From: Algoriphagus sp.
Lineage (GTDB): Bacteria > Bacteroidota > Bacteroidia > Cytophagales > Cyclobacteriaceae
Direction of reading: 5' to 3'
NCBI GenBank assembly: GCA_024642365.1
Contig: JAHEBE010000002.1
Coordinates: 1 to 33,263 of the forward strand
Length of the DNA stretch: 33,263 nt
Below, one piece after another: positions 1 to 9,911 of the stretch. The notes under the pieces were generated by a model, which saw nothing but the letters and a program-made list of their open reading frames with translations, was not told the origin of the DNA and did not search any database. Positions within the stretch are counted from its first letter, which is position 1; each line of letters opens with the position of its first letter. The position numbers were made by a program, and so were the translations under genes.

Positions 1-1586
1 ATTCTTCTGTTGGAAAGCTTACGATCTAGTGCAAGTTCCATGTTACCTGTTCCTTTGAATTCTTCGAAGATTACTTCATCCATTTTTGAACCTGTCTCAA
101 CAAGCGCAGTAGCGATGATCGTCAAAGAACCACCATTCTCCACATTACGTGCAGCACCGAAGAAACGCTTTGGCTTGTGGAGCGCATTGGCATCCACACC
201 ACCAGAAAGAATCTTTCCAGAGCTTGGTACCACAGTGTTGTGTGCTCGGGCAAGTCTCGTGATCGAATCTAAAAGGATAACCACATCATGTCCTACTTCT
301 ACCATTCGTTTTGCTTTTTCCAAAACGATGTTAGAAACTTTCACGTGCCGATCGGCAGTTTCGTCAAATGTGGAGGAGATAACCTCTGCATTTACTGATC
401 GTGCCATATCTGTCACTTCCTCAGGTCGCTCATCGATCAATAAGATCATCAAATGAACTTCGGGGTGATTTTTTGTAATGGCATTTGCAATCTGCTGAAG
501 CAATACGGTCTTACCCGTTTTTGGCTGTGCCACGATCATTCCTCGTTGGCCTTTTCCAATTGGAGCAAATAGATCGACAATTCTCGTAGAGAACTTATCT
601 CCCGTGGTAGAGAGATTCAATCGTTCTTCCGGGAAAAGTGGAGTTAGATATTCAAAAGGAACTCGATCTCGGATTTCGTCTGTTGTTTTGCCGTTTACTG
701 TAGCAATTTTTAAAAGGGCGAAATACTTTTCGCCTTCTTTTGGAGGCCGAATCGATCCTTTGATATGATCACCGGTCTTCAATCCAAAAAGTTTTACCTG
801 GCTAGGCGAAACATATATATCATCTGGTGAAGCAAGGTAATTGTAGTCTAATGATCTTAAGAAGCCGTAGCCTTCTTGCATCATTTCCAATACGCCTTCG
901 TTTTCAATTACACCATCAAATTCTCTTGGATGTACGAATGATTTTTTTCGATGCTGTTGGGGAACGACTTCCGCAGCCGGGGCCATCACCTCATCCTGAG
1001 ATTTAAAATTTCTTCTTTTTGGAAGTTCAACCTCTTGCTCCGGATTAGTTGATTCTGTTGATGAATCTTTAGCTATTGGGGCGTTAGTTTCCTCTTCGAA
1101 TACTTTTTTTCGAGGTCTAAAAAGTTTTGGTTCTTCTGTGGATGCTTCCGGTCTAGGCTTTCGCTCTGGTCTTTCTGTACGTTCGGTACGCTCCGGGGAA
1201 GGCTCTCTTTTTTGTTTCCACTCTTTATTTTCCTTTGGGCTCGCCTCTGATTTAGGCTCTTCTTTTTCAGAAGGAGAAGGATTGGGAATTTCAGTTACAT
1301 TTTGCCGCTTAAACTTGGGCTTGTATTCAGCCTCTTCAGAGGTTGCTGTTGGAGTAGGTTTTTTACTTACTTCCGGTTTTGAAGTTTCTTCTTCGTCAGG
1401 TTTTATTTCTGCGGCTGAAGGTTTCTTTTTTGGGAGCGCTTGCTCTGGGGTGATTGCTTGCTGATCAAGAATAGCGTAGACTAAATCGTCTTTTTTGAGG
1501 GCTTTATGGTTTTTTACACCTAATTCCTCAGCTATTTCCTTCAACTCAGACAATAATCTAATTCTGAGTTCTTCTATGTTGTACAT
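1..1586 (-). CDS. rho: Transcription termination factor Rho (C-terminus truncated by the window edge)
   Basis: Manual reverse-strand translation from ATG at 1586 ([43 protein letters not shown]...) through [39 protein letters not shown] and [13 protein letters not shown], typical Rho RNA-binding and ATPase motifs. Absent from the ORF track because it runs off the window. Confidence 0.97.
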   Translation of the reverse strand, partial: MYNIEELRIRLLSELKEIAEELGVKNHKALKKDDLVYAILDQQAITPEQALPKKKPSAAEIKPDEEETSKPEVSKKPTPTATSEEAEYKPKFKRQNVTEIPNPSPSEKEEPKSEASPKENKEWKQKREPSPERTERTERPERKPRPEASTEEPKLFRPRKKVFEEETNAPIAKDSSTESTNPEQEVELPKRRNFKSQDEVMAPAAEVVPQQHRKKSFVHPREFDGVIENEGVLEMMQEGYGFLRSLDYNYLASPDDIYVSPSQVKLFGLKTGDHIKGSIRPPKEGEKYFALLKIATVNGKTTDEIRDRVPFEYLTPLFPEERLNLSTTGDKFSTRIVDLFAPIGKGQRGMIVAQPKTGKTVLLQQIANAITKNHPEVHLMILLIDERPEEVTDMARSVNAEVISSTFDETADRHVKVSNIVLEKAKRMVEVGHDVVILLDSITRLARAHNTVVPSSGKILSGGVDANALHKPKRFFGAARNVENGGSLTIIATALVETGSKMDEVIFEEFKGTGNMELALDRKLSNRR

Positions 1587-1778
1587 AAAGAGTTGATGAA
1601 ATAAATAGTATGATGATATGCAGTAATTGGGATCGTGAATGATTTTCTGAGCAAAAAAGATCTGCAGGAAATAATCAAACCAAAGTGGGATGGCTTGCTC
1701 ACACACGGTGATAGCACAATATTAACCTATGGTTTTGGATTTAGCAAATTTTTATTTTGTCAGTAAAAGATTTTTAGA

Positions 1779-2468
1779 CTATGCAAGGACCTGTCTCAAG
1801 ATCGCCATAGATTTCCATATTCCAGGATTTTCCAGGTGCTCGCTATAGAAATCCAATAGATGGTCCAGTAATTTTCTCCTTAGTTTTAAAGCTATTTTTT
1901 CTTCACAGGTGTAGCCCTTGTCCATCAGCTCGCTTAAAAAACGGCTGGCCTCAGCTATTTCTTCAGAGCTGAAAGGTTGCGATCGGCTTTCATCTAAATA
2001 GCCTTGGGCAGTGTCTGGTGCAAATCCGAGAAAGCCTGCCAATTCAATTAAAAAAACAATCGGAAAGAGATCAAGCTTTGCTGTGGATTGATCAAGTTCA
2101 ATAATGGAAAGTTCCAAAAAATCAAAAAGTGCTTCATTCTGATAGTTTTCATAAATGGATTTTGAAATAACCTCTGTAATGAAAAGGGCAATACCAGTGC
2201 GAGTGAACTCGAATGAAATTAATTGATTGCTTCGCAGGAGCCGAGTTTCTGAAATACGATTTAACCCTGAATTCGTTTTATCATATACAACCAAATCAAG
2301 CAATGTCAAAGGTTGATAGAAAGCTACTTTACTTGATTTTGATTGAGTTCGAACTCCGTTGACTAAATAGGCTTTCAAGCCAATTTCTCGGGTAAAAATC
2401 TTTACGATAATACTCGTTTCCTTGAATTTGATTGCATTTAGAACGATCCCTGTAGTCTTCTTAAGCAT
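1779..2468 (-). CDS. recO: DNA repair protein RecO
   Basis: 229 aa; N-terminal OB-fold-like MLKKTTGIVLNAIKFKETSIIVKIFTREIGLKAYLVNGVR typical of RecO. Confidence 0.9.
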   Translation of the reverse strand: MLKKTTGIVLNAIKFKETSIIVKIFTREIGLKAYLVNGVRTQSKSSKVAFYQPLTLLDLVVYDKTNSGLNRISETRLLRSNQLISFEFTRTGIALFITEVISKSIYENYQNEALFDFLELSIIELDQSTAKLDLFPIVFLIELAGFLGFAPDTAQGYLDESRSQPFSSEEIAEASRFLSELMDKGYTCEEKIALKLRRKLLDHLLDFYSEHLENPGIWKSMAILRQVLA

Positions 2469-2502
2469 GGATGAATTCTATAGAAGCTTGTGGCGTCATT
2501 GG

Positions 2503-3081
2503 TTATTTACTATAAAAGCATTTCCTACATCTTGCCTCATAACTTTCCTTTTCTCCGAGTTGAACCTTCTTTTTGGCGTCATTTAACCGATAGGAAAAGG
2601 CTGCCAGATCACCACATTTCATGCAGATTGCATTGACTTTGGTAACATATTCTGCGATAGCCATTAGTTGAGGCATAGGTTCAAAAGGATTGCCTTCAAA
2701 ATCCATGTCTAGTCCGGCTAGAATAACTCTTTTACCCGCATTGGCTAGTTTTTGTGAAACCGATACGATCTGTTCATCAAAAAATTGAACTTCATCAATT
2801 CCAATTACATCACAGTCACCACTCATTAAAAGAATGTCATCTGCAAAATTCACAGGCGTGGATCGTATCGAACTTTCATTGTGAGATACCACATCAGTAG
2901 AATGGTATCGAGTGTCTATGGCAGGTTTGAAAATCTCCACTTTTTGTTTTGCGATCAGCGCTCGGTTCAGTCTTCGGATCAATTCCTCTGTTTTACCTGA
3001 AAACATAGAACCACAAATCACTTCAATTTGCCCCTTTTTTTCTGGATTCTTGTTTTTTCCTATGGTGGGTTCTATAAACAT
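2503..3081 (-). CDS. tdk: Thymidine kinase
   Basis: 192 aa; P-loop [22 protein letters not shown], and zinc-binding CMKCG...CRKCF. Confidence 0.95.
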   Translation of the reverse strand: MFIEPTIGKNKNPEKKGQIEVICGSMFSGKTEELIRRLNRALIAKQKVEIFKPAIDTRYHSTDVVSHNESSIRSTPVNFADDILLMSGDCDVIGIDEVQFFDEQIVSVSQKLANAGKRVILAGLDMDFEGNPFEPMPQLMAIAEYVTKVNAICMKCGDLAAFSYRLNDAKKKVQLGEKESYEARCRKCFYSK

Positions 3082-3088
3082 CTTGCTT

Positions 3089-3415
3089 CTATTCGCTATA
3101 GATAATATGGGGAAATTTATTCTGTTCTGCTACTCGTACCCTTAAATCACCCGATTTTAGAACTGCTTGGCATGCCAAACGTTCATTGGCTTTTAGCCGG
3201 CCTTGGTTTCGATAGACTAATTCCCGATCTGTCAACTCGGAAAGATTATCCATTCCCTCTTTGACAATTAATTTACATGTGGTACATCTGCCTTTTTTGC
3301 CACAGGCATGCATCCAATCTATGCCACTTTCATGAATTATTTCAATAACTTTACTTGCAGAAGGAGCCAAATCAATCGTATGATTAAATAAATTTTCTAT
3401 GACGATTTTAGGCAT
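3089..3415 (-). CDS. [2Fe-2S] ferredoxin
   Basis: 108 aa; [15 protein letters not shown] plus distal LACQA cysteine (C-x5-C-x2-C...C plant/adrenodoxin-type cluster). Confidence 0.88.
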   Translation of the reverse strand: MPKIVIENLFNHTIDLAPSASKVIEIIHESGIDWMHACGKKGRCTTCKLIVKEGMDNLSELTDRELVYRNQGRLKANERLACQAVLKSGDLRVRVAEQNKFPHIIYSE

Positions 3416-3448
3416 TAGTTCGTTCTAATTTGTAAAAGCTATAAATCG

Positions 3449-4546
3449 ATGACATTCCAAATTAACAGCAATTATTTAGAAAAATATTCCCAAGACTATG
3501 CATCAATTGTTTGCGATAAGATTTTTTCGGATAAACAATTTATTACTGGTCAGGATATCATTCAATTAACAGACAGTACTCAGGTTAATTTTTTTATTAT
3601 CAAAAGGCTCTTTGAATTATGGCAGCTGGAGCTTGAAAAACTCAAAAGCAACCCATTTTTTGATTATCGAGATGTGGCTGTTCATGAGGCACTGACTCAA
3701 TTTATGAATGTGCTTTCGCGACGGATAAAAGTTGAGAAATCAAATCTACTGCCTTTGGTGGAGAAGGCTGTCAGCGATTCCATTCAGTTGGCCGTGGATC
3801 CTGTGAATTACTTTCAAACAGAAATTAGGAAGGCTCCAAAAGGATTGATCAATGAATTTCTAAATGAAAATAAGCGCTACTACAAGTGGCATTTACCGGT
3901 GATATCCTTTTTGATAGATAAAGCTGGTTTTGGGCACGATGAAAACGCATATTTAAAGGCAGTTGCTGCGAATTATCACGTGATCAAAGATTCGCTCGTT
4001 TCCGAAAATCTGTTGCTGGCCACCTTGGGTGAGATTAAAGCTTTTGACTTGGATAGTTATAAGGTTAATGATGATAAAGATGAGCCTCAAGTTGAAATCA
4101 AAGCAGAAGCAAAAAAAGAAGAAATTCCTGCTCCATTGTTAGAAAAAGAGGAATCCAAAGAAAAACCACAAGAGGAAAGTTCTGTTCCAGATTCGGCAAA
4201 TCCTGAAAATGCAGACCCTATTGAAACCAAATCAATTTCCAGAAGTATTGATGTAGCTACTTTGCAAGCAAGATTTGAAAGAGAGTCATACAAAGGAATG
4301 AAAGGTGTTTTTGGTGAGCTTTCTGAGAATTTAGCAATCAATCAGCGAATTATGTTTTCAAAAGCTCTTTTTGAAGGAAATTCAGATTTATTGAAGCATG
4401 CGCTGAAAACAATTGATGATTGTGGGTCTTTTGCAAATGCAGTGGATCTTATTAATAAACGCTATGTAAACGACCTTTCTTGGAATGAAAACCCAGAAGT
4501 AATGGATGAGTTTTTACAATTAGTTTTTAGAAAATTTTCTAATTAA
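3449..4546 (+). CDS. Conserved hypothetical protein with acidic/KE-rich linker and helical C-terminal module
   Basis: 365-aa uninterrupted ORF; ordered N-terminal ~210 aa, charged linker (KAEAKKEEIPAPLLEKEESKEKPQEESS), C-terminal INQRIMFSKALFEGNSDLLKHALKTIDDCGSFANAVDLINKRY module. Confidence 0.85.
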   Translation: MTFQINSNYLEKYSQDYASIVCDKIFSDKQFITGQDIIQLTDSTQVNFFIIKRLFELWQLELEKLKSNPFFDYRDVAVHEALTQFMNVLSRRIKVEKSNLLPLVEKAVSDSIQLAVDPVNYFQTEIRKAPKGLINEFLNENKRYYKWHLPVISFLIDKAGFGHDENAYLKAVAANYHVIKDSLVSENLLLATLGEIKAFDLDSYKVNDDKDEPQVEIKAEAKKEEIPAPLLEKEESKEKPQEESSVPDSANPENADPIETKSISRSIDVATLQARFERESYKGMKGVFGELSENLAINQRIMFSKALFEGNSDLLKHALKTIDDCGSFANAVDLINKRYVNDLSWNENPEVMDEFLQLVFRKFSN

Positions 4547-4556
4547 ATGATTAATT

Positions 4557-4570
4557 GAGGAATATTCCTC
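4557..4570. repeat. 14-bp perfect palindrome GAGGAATATTCCTC
   Basis: Reads identically on both strands; lies 10 nt after the stop codon at 4546; no following T-tract. Confidence 0.6.
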
Positions 4571-4849
4571 TCCAAATTCAACTGTAATCCATAAAAAAAG
4601 CCCGTTTGATTGGAAATCTTTAGGTCAAAGATTACATTGGATCGGTTTGATGAAAAATTTAAAGCCAAATGTTATAGACATTTCTTGAAAGCTTAATCCA
4701 ATATTTCATCACTGTAATGAAAAATTTAATCCCCAATTAGTTTAGAGTAACCTTCAATTTCCCTGAATAAACCATATTGATTTTAATTGAATCCACTATC
4801 AGGAAAGGCACGAAATATTGTGAAATCAAAATTGGCTTATTGTTTGTTA

Positions 4850-4857
4850 TAATTTTG
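4850..4857 (+). promoter_or_regulatory. Candidate Bacteroidota -7 box (TAATTTTG) upstream of the HD-domain gene
   Basis: Matches TAnnTTTG; nearest TTG (4832-4834) gives a short 15-nt spacer, so support is weak. Confidence 0.35.
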
Positions 4858-4905
4858 TAATCTTAAAATAGAACCGCATATTTAGGTTCAAAGCACCGTG
4901 TATAC

Positions 4906-5481
4906 ATGCAAGGATATTTAAAGCTCAGAAAACAAGTATTAGCCAAATTGAGAGGAGACTTACCTCAATATCTAGCTTATCACGGGATGAATCACACACT
5001 AGACGTTTTGAATGTGTGCGAGCAGTACATTCGAAGAGAGCGTTTATCCAAAAGAGATCGTTACCTGTTGAGAATGGGGGCCATCGTTCATGATATGGGG
5101 TTTCTAATCGGACCAGCAAATCATGAAGTGGTAGGAGCAGAGATGGCAGGCGTCCTAATGAAGGAATTGGGAATGAAACAAGATGTCATTAATGATGTAA
5201 AAGGATTGGTAATGGCGACCAAAATCCCTCAGACGCCTTTAAATGACCTGCAAAAGATTATTTGTGATGCTGACCTTGACTACTTGGGAAGAGACGATTA
5301 TCCAGTAATTAGTGTGAAGTTATTTGCTGAGCTTAAGCATATGAATATTATCACCACTGAGCAACAGTGGAAAGATCTTCAAATAAATTTTTTAAAAGCC
5401 CACCGCTTTCAAACGGCATTTGCCAAGAAGAATAGAGAGCCCAAGAAACAATACTGGTTGAAAAAATTGCTTGATTCTTAA
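4906..5481 (+). CDS. HD-domain phosphohydrolase family protein
   Basis: 191 aa; H...HD...D pattern: YHGMNHTLDV, GAIVHDMGF, CDADLDYLGRDDY. Confidence 0.85.
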   Translation: MQGYLKLRKQVLAKLRGDLPQYLAYHGMNHTLDVLNVCEQYIRRERLSKRDRYLLRMGAIVHDMGFLIGPANHEVVGAEMAGVLMKELGMKQDVINDVKGLVMATKIPQTPLNDLQKIICDADLDYLGRDDYPVISVKLFAELKHMNIITTEQQWKDLQINFLKAHRFQTAFAKKNREPKKQYWLKKLLDS

Positions 5482-6755
5482 TTCAATCTTCCCAATTGTA
5501 ATGCTCTGGAAGAATCCATTTTTATAAACACGAAGAGCAAAATAGTAAATGACCATAACGAGGATCCTCCATAGCTAAAAAATGGAAGAGGGATGCCGAC
5601 AACTGGGAAAAGGCCGATGGTCATGGCAATATTGATCATAAAGTGAAACAGCAATATTGATACGACCGAGTATCCATAGATTCTTGAAAATCTGTTTTTC
5701 TGCCGTTCTGCCATAATTACCAATCTGTACAGTAGCCCCACAAAAAGTGAAATAACAACCAAGCTACCAAGCCAGCCAAATTCTTCACCCAGCGTACAGA
5801 AGATAAAATCAGTATGCTGCTCGGGAACAAAATCGAACTTAGTCTGTGTCCCCTGTAAATAGCCTTTCCCAAGAAGTCCGCCAGATCCAATTGCAATCTT
5901 TGATTGGGTAACATTCCAGCCCACCCCTAATGGATCGATATCCGGGTCAAACAAAACCATGATTCTGTTTTGCTGGTGTTCTGGGAGTTTTTCCAATACA
6001 AAATCAAGACTATAGGTATAGGCTATTAACCCAATTCCAATCAATGAAAAAGCAATAATTCGCTGGGGTGTTTTCCTACCCATCATAATTAGTATGGCAA
6101 TAATGACTGCTATCCCAATGGCCAGATAAATATTATTGGAAATTCCCAAAGCAAGTAAGGTCAGGGCTACCATACCGAATCCTAGGATGAAATAATATTG
6201 GGGAAGACCTTCTCTATAAAACATCAATAGCAATGCAAAATAAACCATTGCTGTACCTGTATCGGGCTGAAGGATGATCAATGCTACAGGAATTAGCAAT
6301 ACGGCGAAAGCCCGAAGTTGATAGGTGCCTTTGGAAAGGTCGAAGGTTGGGCGCTCCATGACTTTTGCCAAGGCCAGCCCTGTGGCAAATTTTGCGAACT
6401 CCCCAGGTTGAATTCGGAATGACCCAAAACCAATAGAAAGAATCTGACCATTCACTTCTTTTCCAATAAATGGAGTAAGTAATAGTAGTACCAGAAAAAT
6501 GAGGTAAATGGGAATCGCAAGATTTTCAAATAATCTGTGGTCAGCAGCCATGATGACAATTATGATGGCTATCGCAGTTCCGATCCAAACAAGTTGGATT
6601 CCTGAATTTATAGAAACATCAAAAATGCTTTTAGCATTTTGACTGTCATATACCGCAGCATAGATATTGATCCAGCCTAAAATTACTAAAGCAAAATAAA
6701 TGAGTACTGTGGGCCAGTCTACCCGATTGATATTGATGTCAGCTTCTCCCCTCAT
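5478..6755 (-). CDS. rodA: Rod shape-determining protein RodA (SEDS glycosyltransferase)
   Basis: 425-aa polytopic protein; QPDTGTAMVYFALL, FVPEQHTDFIFCTLGEEFGWLG, GIPLPFFSYGGSS. Confidence 0.95.
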   Translation of the reverse strand: MRGEADININRVDWPTVLIYFALVILGWINIYAAVYDSQNAKSIFDVSINSGIQLVWIGTAIAIIIVIMAADHRLFENLAIPIYLIFLVLLLLTPFIGKEVNGQILSIGFGSFRIQPGEFAKFATGLALAKVMERPTFDLSKGTYQLRAFAVLLIPVALIILQPDTGTAMVYFALLLMFYREGLPQYYFILGFGMVALTLLALGISNNIYLAIGIAVIIAILIMMGRKTPQRIIAFSLIGIGLIAYTYSLDFVLEKLPEHQQNRIMVLFDPDIDPLGVGWNVTQSKIAIGSGGLLGKGYLQGTQTKFDFVPEQHTDFIFCTLGEEFGWLGSLVVISLFVGLLYRLVIMAERQKNRFSRIYGYSVVSILLFHFMINIAMTIGLFPVVGIPLPFFSYGGSSLWSFTILLFVFIKMDSSRALQLGRLN

Positions 6756-8557
6756 TAGTAAATGAAATTTCCAGCCAAGACATAATTTTCAAGATCAAGG
6801 CGCTTCACTTCTTTCCGAATATATTTTTCGATCATCAGCGAGGCAGTACTGGCTGCAGCACGACCACCCCAGCCTGCATTTTCTACATAGACTGCGATAG
6901 CGATTTTTGGATCCTCTTTTGGAGCAAAAGCGATAAATACGGAGTGGTCTTCCCCATGTGGATTTTGGGCAGTTCCGGTTTTTCCGGCAATCACCAAATC
7001 AGCCATAACTGCTCGATTCGCGGTACCGTAAAGCGCTGCCGCCATCGCTTCTTGTATTAAGTCAAAATGCTTTGCGTCTATTCCTACATCTTTACGCTGA
7101 AGGTATTCATCAGGGATATTATTTTTATCTCCATTTATAGCTTTGACCAAATGGGGAGTGTAGTAATACCCTTTGTTAGCAAAAATCGCAGCCAAGTTGG
7201 CCATTTGCAATGGGGTGACTTGCATTTCACCTTGTCCTATGGATAAAGAGTAGATCGTAGAATATTTCCACCTTCCTTCACCATATACCTTGTCATAGTA
7301 AGCACTTGAAGGAATTGATCCCCCACGCTCTCCATTCATATCGAGACCAAGTGTAGAGCCCAATCCAAATTTCTGAACCTTTTCCCTCCAACTGGTTAAC
7401 CCGATTTTAGTGTCCACAAAAGTGTTTGGAGATTTTTCTTGATTAATGATCTGTCGAAACGCTTGATGGTAATAAGGATTACAGGAGTTACGAATAGCAC
7501 CAAATAAATCAACAGGGGAGGGGTGATTGTGACAAGCCACCAGTGACTTGTTACATGCAAAAGTGGTGGAGGGCACCAAAATACCTTCTTGAAGCCCAAT
7601 TAGACTCTGAACGATTTTGAAAATCGAGCCCGGTGGATACATCGCCATTATTGGCCGATTGAATAAAGGCTTAGAAAATTCTTTATTGAGGATTTGGTAA
7701 TTCTTGCTGAAATCAGCTCCCGTGAGTCCATTTGGGTCATAAAATGGTGCTGAAATCATGGCTAAAATTTCACCTGTTTTTGGCTCAATGGCTACGACAG
7801 ACCCTGTCTTTCCTTGGAGCAATAGCTCCCCATAACGTTGCAGTTCTAAATCAATGGTAGAGGTGATGTTACTTCCCGCTACCGATGCGGTATCATATTC
7901 TCCATCTTTGAAAGGACCTTTATCTATTCCTCTCACATTTACCATTTTGTATTTTACTCCTTTTACTCCCCGCAGTTCTTTTTCATAATAGCTCTCCATT
8001 CCACTCAGACCTACATAATCGCCTTGTCTATAGTAACCTGAGCTATCTCGTTCGAGTTGTCTTCCGCTGATTTCACCAATATAGCCTAGGGCATGTGAAG
8101 CCACGGGCGATGGGTAGGATCTTACGGATCGAGTCATGATAAATAAGCCTGGATAATCAATTAGAAAATCCTGAATTCGGGCAAAATCTTCAGTCGAAAT
8201 TTGCTTGATAAACGTCGAAGGCTTTACTGAGGAATATTTCCTAGCAGCAGTATAGGATTCAATCAACTCTTCTTTAGAAATCTGAAAAAGCTCTAAAAAT
8301 CGAGTAGTGTCTCCAACTTGAAATTCCTTTGGAACAATCATCAAATCAAAAATGGGATTGTTATAAACCAAAAGTTTTCCGTTCCGATCATAAACCAAGC
8401 CACGATAAGGATGGTCTACAATTCGCTGTATGGCGTTACGCTCAGCCTTTTTCATAAAGCTGTCGTCTAATACTTGGATGGTAAATAGTTTGACTAAGAG
8501 AACCAAACCAACCAAGAAAATAAAAATGATGATGACTAAAGGTCTTTGATCGTTCAT
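6755..8557 (-). CDS. mrdA: Penicillin-binding protein 2 (peptidoglycan transpeptidase)
   Basis: 600 aa; YPPGSIFKIVQSL (SxxK), SCN-type motif NSCNPYYHQ, AGKTGTAQNP (KTG); adjacent to rodA. Confidence 0.95.
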   Translation of the reverse strand: MNDQRPLVIIIFIFLVGLVLLVKLFTIQVLDDSFMKKAERNAIQRIVDHPYRGLVYDRNGKLLVYNNPIFDLMIVPKEFQVGDTTRFLELFQISKEELIESYTAARKYSSVKPSTFIKQISTEDFARIQDFLIDYPGLFIMTRSVRSYPSPVASHALGYIGEISGRQLERDSSGYYRQGDYVGLSGMESYYEKELRGVKGVKYKMVNVRGIDKGPFKDGEYDTASVAGSNITSTIDLELQRYGELLLQGKTGSVVAIEPKTGEILAMISAPFYDPNGLTGADFSKNYQILNKEFSKPLFNRPIMAMYPPGSIFKIVQSLIGLQEGILVPSTTFACNKSLVACHNHPSPVDLFGAIRNSCNPYYHQAFRQIINQEKSPNTFVDTKIGLTSWREKVQKFGLGSTLGLDMNGERGGSIPSSAYYDKVYGEGRWKYSTIYSLSIGQGEMQVTPLQMANLAAIFANKGYYYTPHLVKAINGDKNNIPDEYLQRKDVGIDAKHFDLIQEAMAAALYGTANRAVMADLVIAGKTGTAQNPHGEDHSVFIAFAPKEDPKIAIAVYVENAGWGGRAAASTASLMIEKYIRKEVKRLDLENYVLAGNFIY

Positions 8558-9078
8558 TAGATTCCTCTTCTTCTTTTAAAGAAAAGTAGTTGTACAATAA
8601 TAGCCAAAAGGAGGGTAAAAGTCGAGGAGAAAAAGCTTTTGTTTAGTGCGCTTAGAAATCTTCCCGTACCCCATTGGTCAGTCAAAAAGAAAAGAAAACA
8701 AAAGGAAAAAATCAAAGGCCACGCATAAGAAATGTACCAAGCCATTCCCATTTCATTGATAGTAGGGTTGGTGTTATCATCATAGCCACCACTTGGACTG
8801 ACGAATTTTAGCCAATAAGGTCTGATAAAGGCTAAAAAAGTGGCCGAAAGTGCATGTAATCCAAGCGTCTCGTAAAAAACATCGATTGTCAATCCTAATA
8901 AAAAGCTGATCAACAAAAGAGGAACAGCATTCATTGAAGTTGGAAAACTCAAGATGCTAACCAAATAAAGAAAGCAAAATGCAATACCGAAAAGCGCAAG
9001 ATTTTTTAGCAAGAGGATTTGGATTAATCCTAGTACAATCACAAGTAAAATGAAGGTGATTAAACTTCTAAAATTCAT
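8557..9078 (-). CDS. mreD: Rod shape-determining protein MreD
   Basis: 173-aa polytopic protein between mreC and PBP2; conserved synteny and hydrophobic profile. Confidence 0.85.
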   Translation of the reverse strand: MNFRSLITFILLVIVLGLIQILLLKNLALFGIAFCFLYLVSILSFPTSMNAVPLLLISFLLGLTIDVFYETLGLHALSATFLAFIRPYWLKFVSPSGGYDDNTNPTINEMGMAWYISYAWPLIFSFCFLFFLTDQWGTGRFLSALNKSFFSSTFTLLLAIIVQLLFFKRRRGI

Positions 9079-9904
9079 TTGTTATTTCTGATTTGCTATA
9101 CAAAGAATCAAGTTCCACAATTTGTGAATTTTCCACTAAATAGATATAGCTAACCTTACTAAAATCGGTACTTAGATTTAACAAAATATCCAAATAATTG
9201 GGATCGGCTCCTGGTGAAACGCTAGCTATTATCCCAATTTTGATTCCCTCGGGAAAAACGGCGTTAAATCCAGAAGTAATCACAGTATCTCCAACTTGGG
9301 CGTTAACATGCCGGGGTACATAAAGCATTTTAGCTTGACTAGAACTATTTCCATCCCAATTCACTGAGCCAAAAACATCATTAGACTTTATCTTAGAGGA
9401 GACTAAAAGCCCAGTATTTAATAAAGAAATGGCTACTGAATAATTCTCTGACACAGTTTTTACTCTTCCTACGACTCCCTCATGATTGAAAATCCCCATC
9501 CCAGGTTTGATTCCATCTGAAGCCCCTTTATTGATGGTAAGGTGATTTTGCGAGAAGCGAATAGAATTACTAATTACTCTTGCTCCTTTGAACTCGTAGG
9601 TAGCATTAAATGCAGAATCTAATTCGATGGCCATACTATCAGGTATGACCTGGACTCCGCTCAAGGCCTCGATCAAGACTGCATTTTCAGAAACTAAAGC
9701 CTCATTTGCTTCAGCTAAGGAAAAAAAATCGACAACATCAGATTGAGTTTTGAGGACTGAGCCAATAACAGCACTCGAACTATTGAAAAACGCAGCTCCT
9801 TGGGGGGAGTTGTTTGCTACGATCAACCAAACCGCAATAACTTCCAGTAATACAAATAATAGAAAGGCTCTTAAACTATAAAGGAATTGGAGGATGCGTA
9901 GCAT
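9068..9904 (-). CDS. mreC: Rod shape-determining protein MreC
   Basis: 278 aa; N-terminal TM, coiled coil, NHLTINKGASDGIKPGMGIFNHEGVVGRV beta-domain motif. Confidence 0.93.
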   Translation of the reverse strand: MLRILQFLYSLRAFLLFVLLEVIAVWLIVANNSPQGAAFFNSSSAVIGSVLKTQSDVVDFFSLAEANEALVSENAVLIEALSGVQVIPDSMAIELDSAFNATYEFKGARVISNSIRFSQNHLTINKGASDGIKPGMGIFNHEGVVGRVKTVSENYSVAISLLNTGLLVSSKIKSNDVFGSVNWDGNSSSQAKMLYVPRHVNAQVGDTVITSGFNAVFPEGIKIGIIASVSPGADPNYLDILLNLSTDFSKVSYIYLVENSQIVELDSLYSKSEITNEF

Positions 9905-9911
9905 TCAGGTT

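Noticed and set aside
10-1464. Plus-strand ORFs 10-456 and 1138-1464
   Set aside because: Antisense to rho; the minus-strand reading gives clear Rho motifs, and the plus-strand translations are Ser/Gly-rich shadows of the low-complexity region.
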